A stretch of 8,049 nt of DNA from Nonlabens sp. (GTDB taxonomy: Bacteria; Bacteroidota; Bacteroidia; Flavobacteriales; Flavobacteriaceae), in contig JALZUY010000105.1 of the NCBI GenBank assembly GCA_023301395.1, positions 1 through 8,049 on the forward strand, in the 5' to 3' direction. The notes beneath the pieces are model-generated. The model saw only the letters and a list, made by a program, of their open reading frames with translations. It was not told where the DNA came from and made no database searches. Below, piece by piece: positions 6,299 to 8,049 of the stretch. The translations under genes and the position numbers were made by a program. Position 1 is the stretch's first letter. Each line of letters starts with the position of its first letter.

Positions 6299-7579
6299 AT
6301 GAAAAAAATTATTACGTTATCATTCGCTTTATGTAGCCTTTTAGGTTTCTCACAAGCTGATACAGAAGAAAACAAATCTGATTACAATAAGTGGTCAATA
6401 GATTTAGGAGTTGGTGTTACAAAACCAGTGAGACCTATGAGTACAGGAGCATTTACCAATACACCATCTTTTGGTCAAGCAGATCTTGGTGTAAGATATA
6501 TGGTTAATGATAAATTTGGTTTTAACCTTGATTTAGGTTATAACAGTTTTAATTCTGATAAAGAAAGTATCGACTTTGAATCAAGATACTATAGAGTAAC
6601 TCTTGAAGGTGTTCTAAATGCAGGTCACATCATAGGCTTAAGTAAACTTGATGAAAGACTTGGTCTTTTATTACACGGTGGTATGGGAGTTTCAAGTTTT
6701 AAAGGTGTTGAGCCAGTTGAAACTTTTGATGACAAAATGTTAAATTTCCAAGCAGGTATAACTCCGCAAATAATGTTATCTAACAAAATTGCCCTTTTTG
6801 CTGATTTATCAGTTTTAGGTCACGTTAGACAAGATATTTCTTTTGATGGATTAAGAAGAACTAACACAAGAGGTTTTGACGGTCTAGTTGTAAACGCATC
6901 TTTAGGTCTTAATATCTATTTAGGTAAGAACGGTATTCACTCTGACTGGCATAACTATGATGTAGAACAGGAAATAGACGACCTTACTGCAAACATGGAT
7001 AAAATGGCTAAGGAATATGCTGATGACGACAAAGATGGAGTCCCTAACTATATAGACAGAGACAACACTACTGAAAGTGGTGTAAGAGTTGACAATAAAG
7101 GTAGAGCAATTGATCTTAACAAGAATAGTATTCCAGACGATATGGAAAGTGCTCTTGATAGTCGTTATGCCTCTAAGTCTGACCTTGCTAACATGAAGCC
7201 AGGTACTACGACTGTTGCAGCTGACAAAAACATCATCAAGAAATTGATTAATGATGGTTACGTAAACGTATACTTCCAGTTTAACAGCACTAAACCTGCT
7301 CTTTACTCTTTAAGTTCAATTAATACACTTGTAACTTACATGAAAGATCACCCAACTGCAACTGCAACTCTTACAGGTTATGCAGACGAGCTAGGAAATC
7401 CTTCTTACAACAAAAACTTATCAGAGCGTCGTGCTAAGATGGTAAATGATGTATTAGTTGCTTCAGGTATTGCAGCTTCTAGATTATCTCATAACGGTAA
7501 CGGAGAAGATGCATCAGTAGACAAAAGTTCTGAGCAAGCAAGACAATTAGTAAGAAGAGTTACTTTTAGAGTTAACTAA
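6299..7579 (+). CDS. OmpA-family outer membrane protein with TSP3-like linker
   Basis: A 426-residue exported protein that should sit in the outer membrane and hold it to peptidoglycan. I start it at the ATG at 6299, since MKKIITLSFALCSLLGFSQA is a clean signal peptide, cleaved near residue 18-20. An in-frame TTG at 6278 would add seven unneeded residues and lies at the predicted transcript start. Residues 30-211 or so alternate polar and aromatic residues in strand-like runs (SIDLGVGV, FGFNLDLGYNSF, VNASLGLNIYLG), fitting an 8-strand barrel. Residues 240-285 form an acidic linker with TSP3-like calcium-type repeats (DDDKDGVPNYIDRDN, then DLNKNSIPDDME). The OmpA domain covers 322-426; Asp363 in TGYADELG and Arg378 in LSERRAKMV match the pair that binds the diaminopimelate peptide. 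It is monocistronic, with its own -7 box and terminator. It is divergent from the polysaccharide operon, so any functional link is unproven. OprF/P60-like flavobacterial porins are the nearest family I recognise. Confidence 0.93.
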   Translation: MKKIITLSFALCSLLGFSQADTEENKSDYNKWSIDLGVGVTKPVRPMSTGAFTNTPSFGQADLGVRYMVNDKFGFNLDLGYNSFNSDKESIDFESRYYRVTLEGVLNAGHIIGLSKLDERLGLLLHGGMGVSSFKGVEPVETFDDKMLNFQAGITPQIMLSNKIALFADLSVLGHVRQDISFDGLRRTNTRGFDGLVVNASLGLNIYLGKNGIHSDWHNYDVEQEIDDLTANMDKMAKEYADDDKDGVPNYIDRDNTTESGVRVDNKGRAIDLNKNSIPDDMESALDSRYASKSDLANMKPGTTTVAADKNIIKKLINDGYVNVYFQFNSTKPALYSLSSINTLVTYMKDHPTATATLTGYADELGNPSYNKNLSERRAKMVNDVLVASGIAASRLSHNGNGEDASVDKSSEQARQLVRRVTFRVN

Positions 7580-7598
7580 TTCTCAACTTAATATTATT

Positions 7599-7629
7599 AA
7601 AAAGGGTCGCAAATTGCGACCCTTTTTTT
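7599..7629 (+). terminator. Intrinsic terminator of the ompA-family gene
   Basis: Twenty nt after the stop codon, GGGTCGCA (7604-7611) pairs perfectly with TGCGACCC (7615-7622) around a 3-nt loop. The stem is lengthened by flanking A's (7599-7603) pairing with T's, and is followed by a run of seven T's (7623-7629). This is a textbook Rho-independent terminator. The A/T symmetry means it could also stop minus-strand transcripts entering from the right. Confidence 0.95.
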
Positions 7630-7669
7630 ATACTCTGTTTTTCTTGCGTTGGTTAGTTATTTCACTCCT

Positions 7670-7855
7670 GTTTTAGACTAGTTCCAGCCAATTGCCTGCG
7701 GCCGTAGGTCTTCGCTTTTGTAATTTATAATTGCTGTTAAGGAGTCTAAAACCTTTGAACTGCAATTACAACCCGAACGATCAACCAGCTATAGCAATTA
7801 TAAATTACAAGTCTCCCAACCTACTCAATTGGCTGGAACGGCAAAGGTGTAAAAC
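7670..7855. repeat. Nested foldback element of about 186 bp, non-coding
   Basis: The stretch is an imperfect inverted repeat with several arm pairs. From outside in: GTTTTAGAC (7670-7678) with GTGTAAAAC (7847-7855), 8 of 9 complementary; GTTCCAGCCAATTG (7681-7694) with 7826-7839, 14 of 14; GTAGGT (7704-7709) with 7819-7824, 6 of 6; and TTGTAATTTATAATTGCT (7718-7735) with 7793-7810, 18 of 18. The apical region (7736-7792) carries extra copies of the arm motifs: AGTCTAAAAC (7743-7752) and GCAATTACAA (7762-7771). I found no ORF in it. It could be a MITE or other non-autonomous element, a recombinase target, or a structured RNA. The repeat structure is seen directly; its nature is unknown. I found no clear target-site duplication at the edges. 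Confidence 0.8.
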
Positions 7856-8049
7856 CTCTTGAGCTAAAGTATTCTTGTACTTATCAAATTAGGGCTAGCC
7901 GCTAGGAAACTGGCGAGAACATACCATAAAGCGAATAAGACGTTTTAAAGGCTTATTGCGAGGCTGTAATCAATTCGAAATTCCATAACTTCACTAACTT
8001 AAATCATAAACCAAAAGGTCACAGCGTACCAGCTAAAACGCCTCACTCG
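7856..8049. other. Gene-free right end, no recognisable feature
   Basis: Together with the foldback element this makes a gene-free stretch of about 470 bp from 7580 to the window end. All three minus-strand frames entering from the right edge meet stops within about 50 bp, and no plus-strand start opens a convincing frame. Small hairpins are visible, for example AATAAG with CTTATT around 7935-7960 and CTAG-CCG-CTAG near 7895-7905. Base composition is slightly less AT-rich than the other intergenic regions. It may belong to the same element as the repeat to its left, but nothing marks an end. Confidence 0.5.

Noticed and set aside
6326..6337. Lipobox around Cys12 of the OmpA-family signal peptide
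   Set aside because: The residue before Cys is Leu rather than Gly, Ala or Ser, and the hydrophobic core continues past the cysteine. Ordinary signal peptidase I cleavage is more likely.
7640..7860. Integron attC site
   Set aside because: The folded shape with bulges is suggestive, but I could not find properly placed RYYYAAC and GTTRRRY core sites at the ends, and no integron integrase is in view.
7655..7998. Possible longer inverted repeat linking GTTAGT near 7662 with ACTAAC at 7993-7998
   Set aside because: Only six bases pair and the neighbouring bases do not continue the match, so it is expected by chance.
7999..8049. Possible C-terminal end of a minus-strand gene entering from the right
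   Set aside because: The longest frame has only 16 codons before a stop, with no family signal; the other two frames stop sooner.

Overview
The window looks like a piece of a Flavobacteriaceae (Bacteroidota) chromosome. The evidence is low GC, A-rich leaders without clear Shine-Dalgarno sites, Bacteroidota-type -7 promoter boxes (TAnnTTTG), a flavobacterial-style OmpA protein with an acidic calcium-binding-type linker, and a CGCTTTCGCGAAAGCG palindrome of a kind I associate with marine flavobacteria. The genus cannot be fixed from sequence reading alone.

Positions 1-6028 hold five genes, all on the minus strand, transcribed right to left. They are the nucleotide-sugar supply end of a surface polysaccharide or glycan locus. 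In transcription order they are a WbpP/TviC-type UDP-HexNAc 4-epimerase (5060-6028), a TviB/WbpO-type UDP-HexNAc 6-dehydrogenase (3735-5012), a UDP-glucose 6-dehydrogenase of the eukaryote-like type (2335-3732), a PglF/FlaA1-like UDP-GlcNAc 4,6-dehydratase (1077-2264) and a LegC-type PLP aminotransferase (1-1072, C-terminus outside the window). Gaps are 47, 2, 70 and 4 bp, so one operon is likely. The first two should make UDP-GalNAcA from UDP-GlcNAc, the third UDP-glucuronate, and the last two a UDP-4-amino-4,6-dideoxy-GlcNAc-type sugar, the entry to bacillosamine or legionaminic acid-like products. No glycosyltransferase, polymerase or flippase is in view; these probably lie to the left.

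A 270-bp divergent intergenic region (6029-6298) carries a candidate minus-strand promoter for the operon and a -7 box for the plus-strand gene on the right. That gene (6299-7579) encodes a secreted OmpA-family outer membrane protein with an N-terminal barrel, a TSP3-like acidic linker and a C-terminal peptidoglycan-binding OmpA domain. It ends in a strong intrinsic terminator (7599-7629).

Positions 7630-8049 contain no gene. About 186 bp of this (7670-7855) is a striking nested inverted repeat with arms of 14 and 18 perfect base pairs and extra internal copies of its motifs. It could be a non-autonomous mobile element, a recombination site or a structured RNA. It is the least explained and most interesting part of the window. 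A 24-bp perfect palindrome between the first two operon genes (5030-5053) is a second unexplained repeat.
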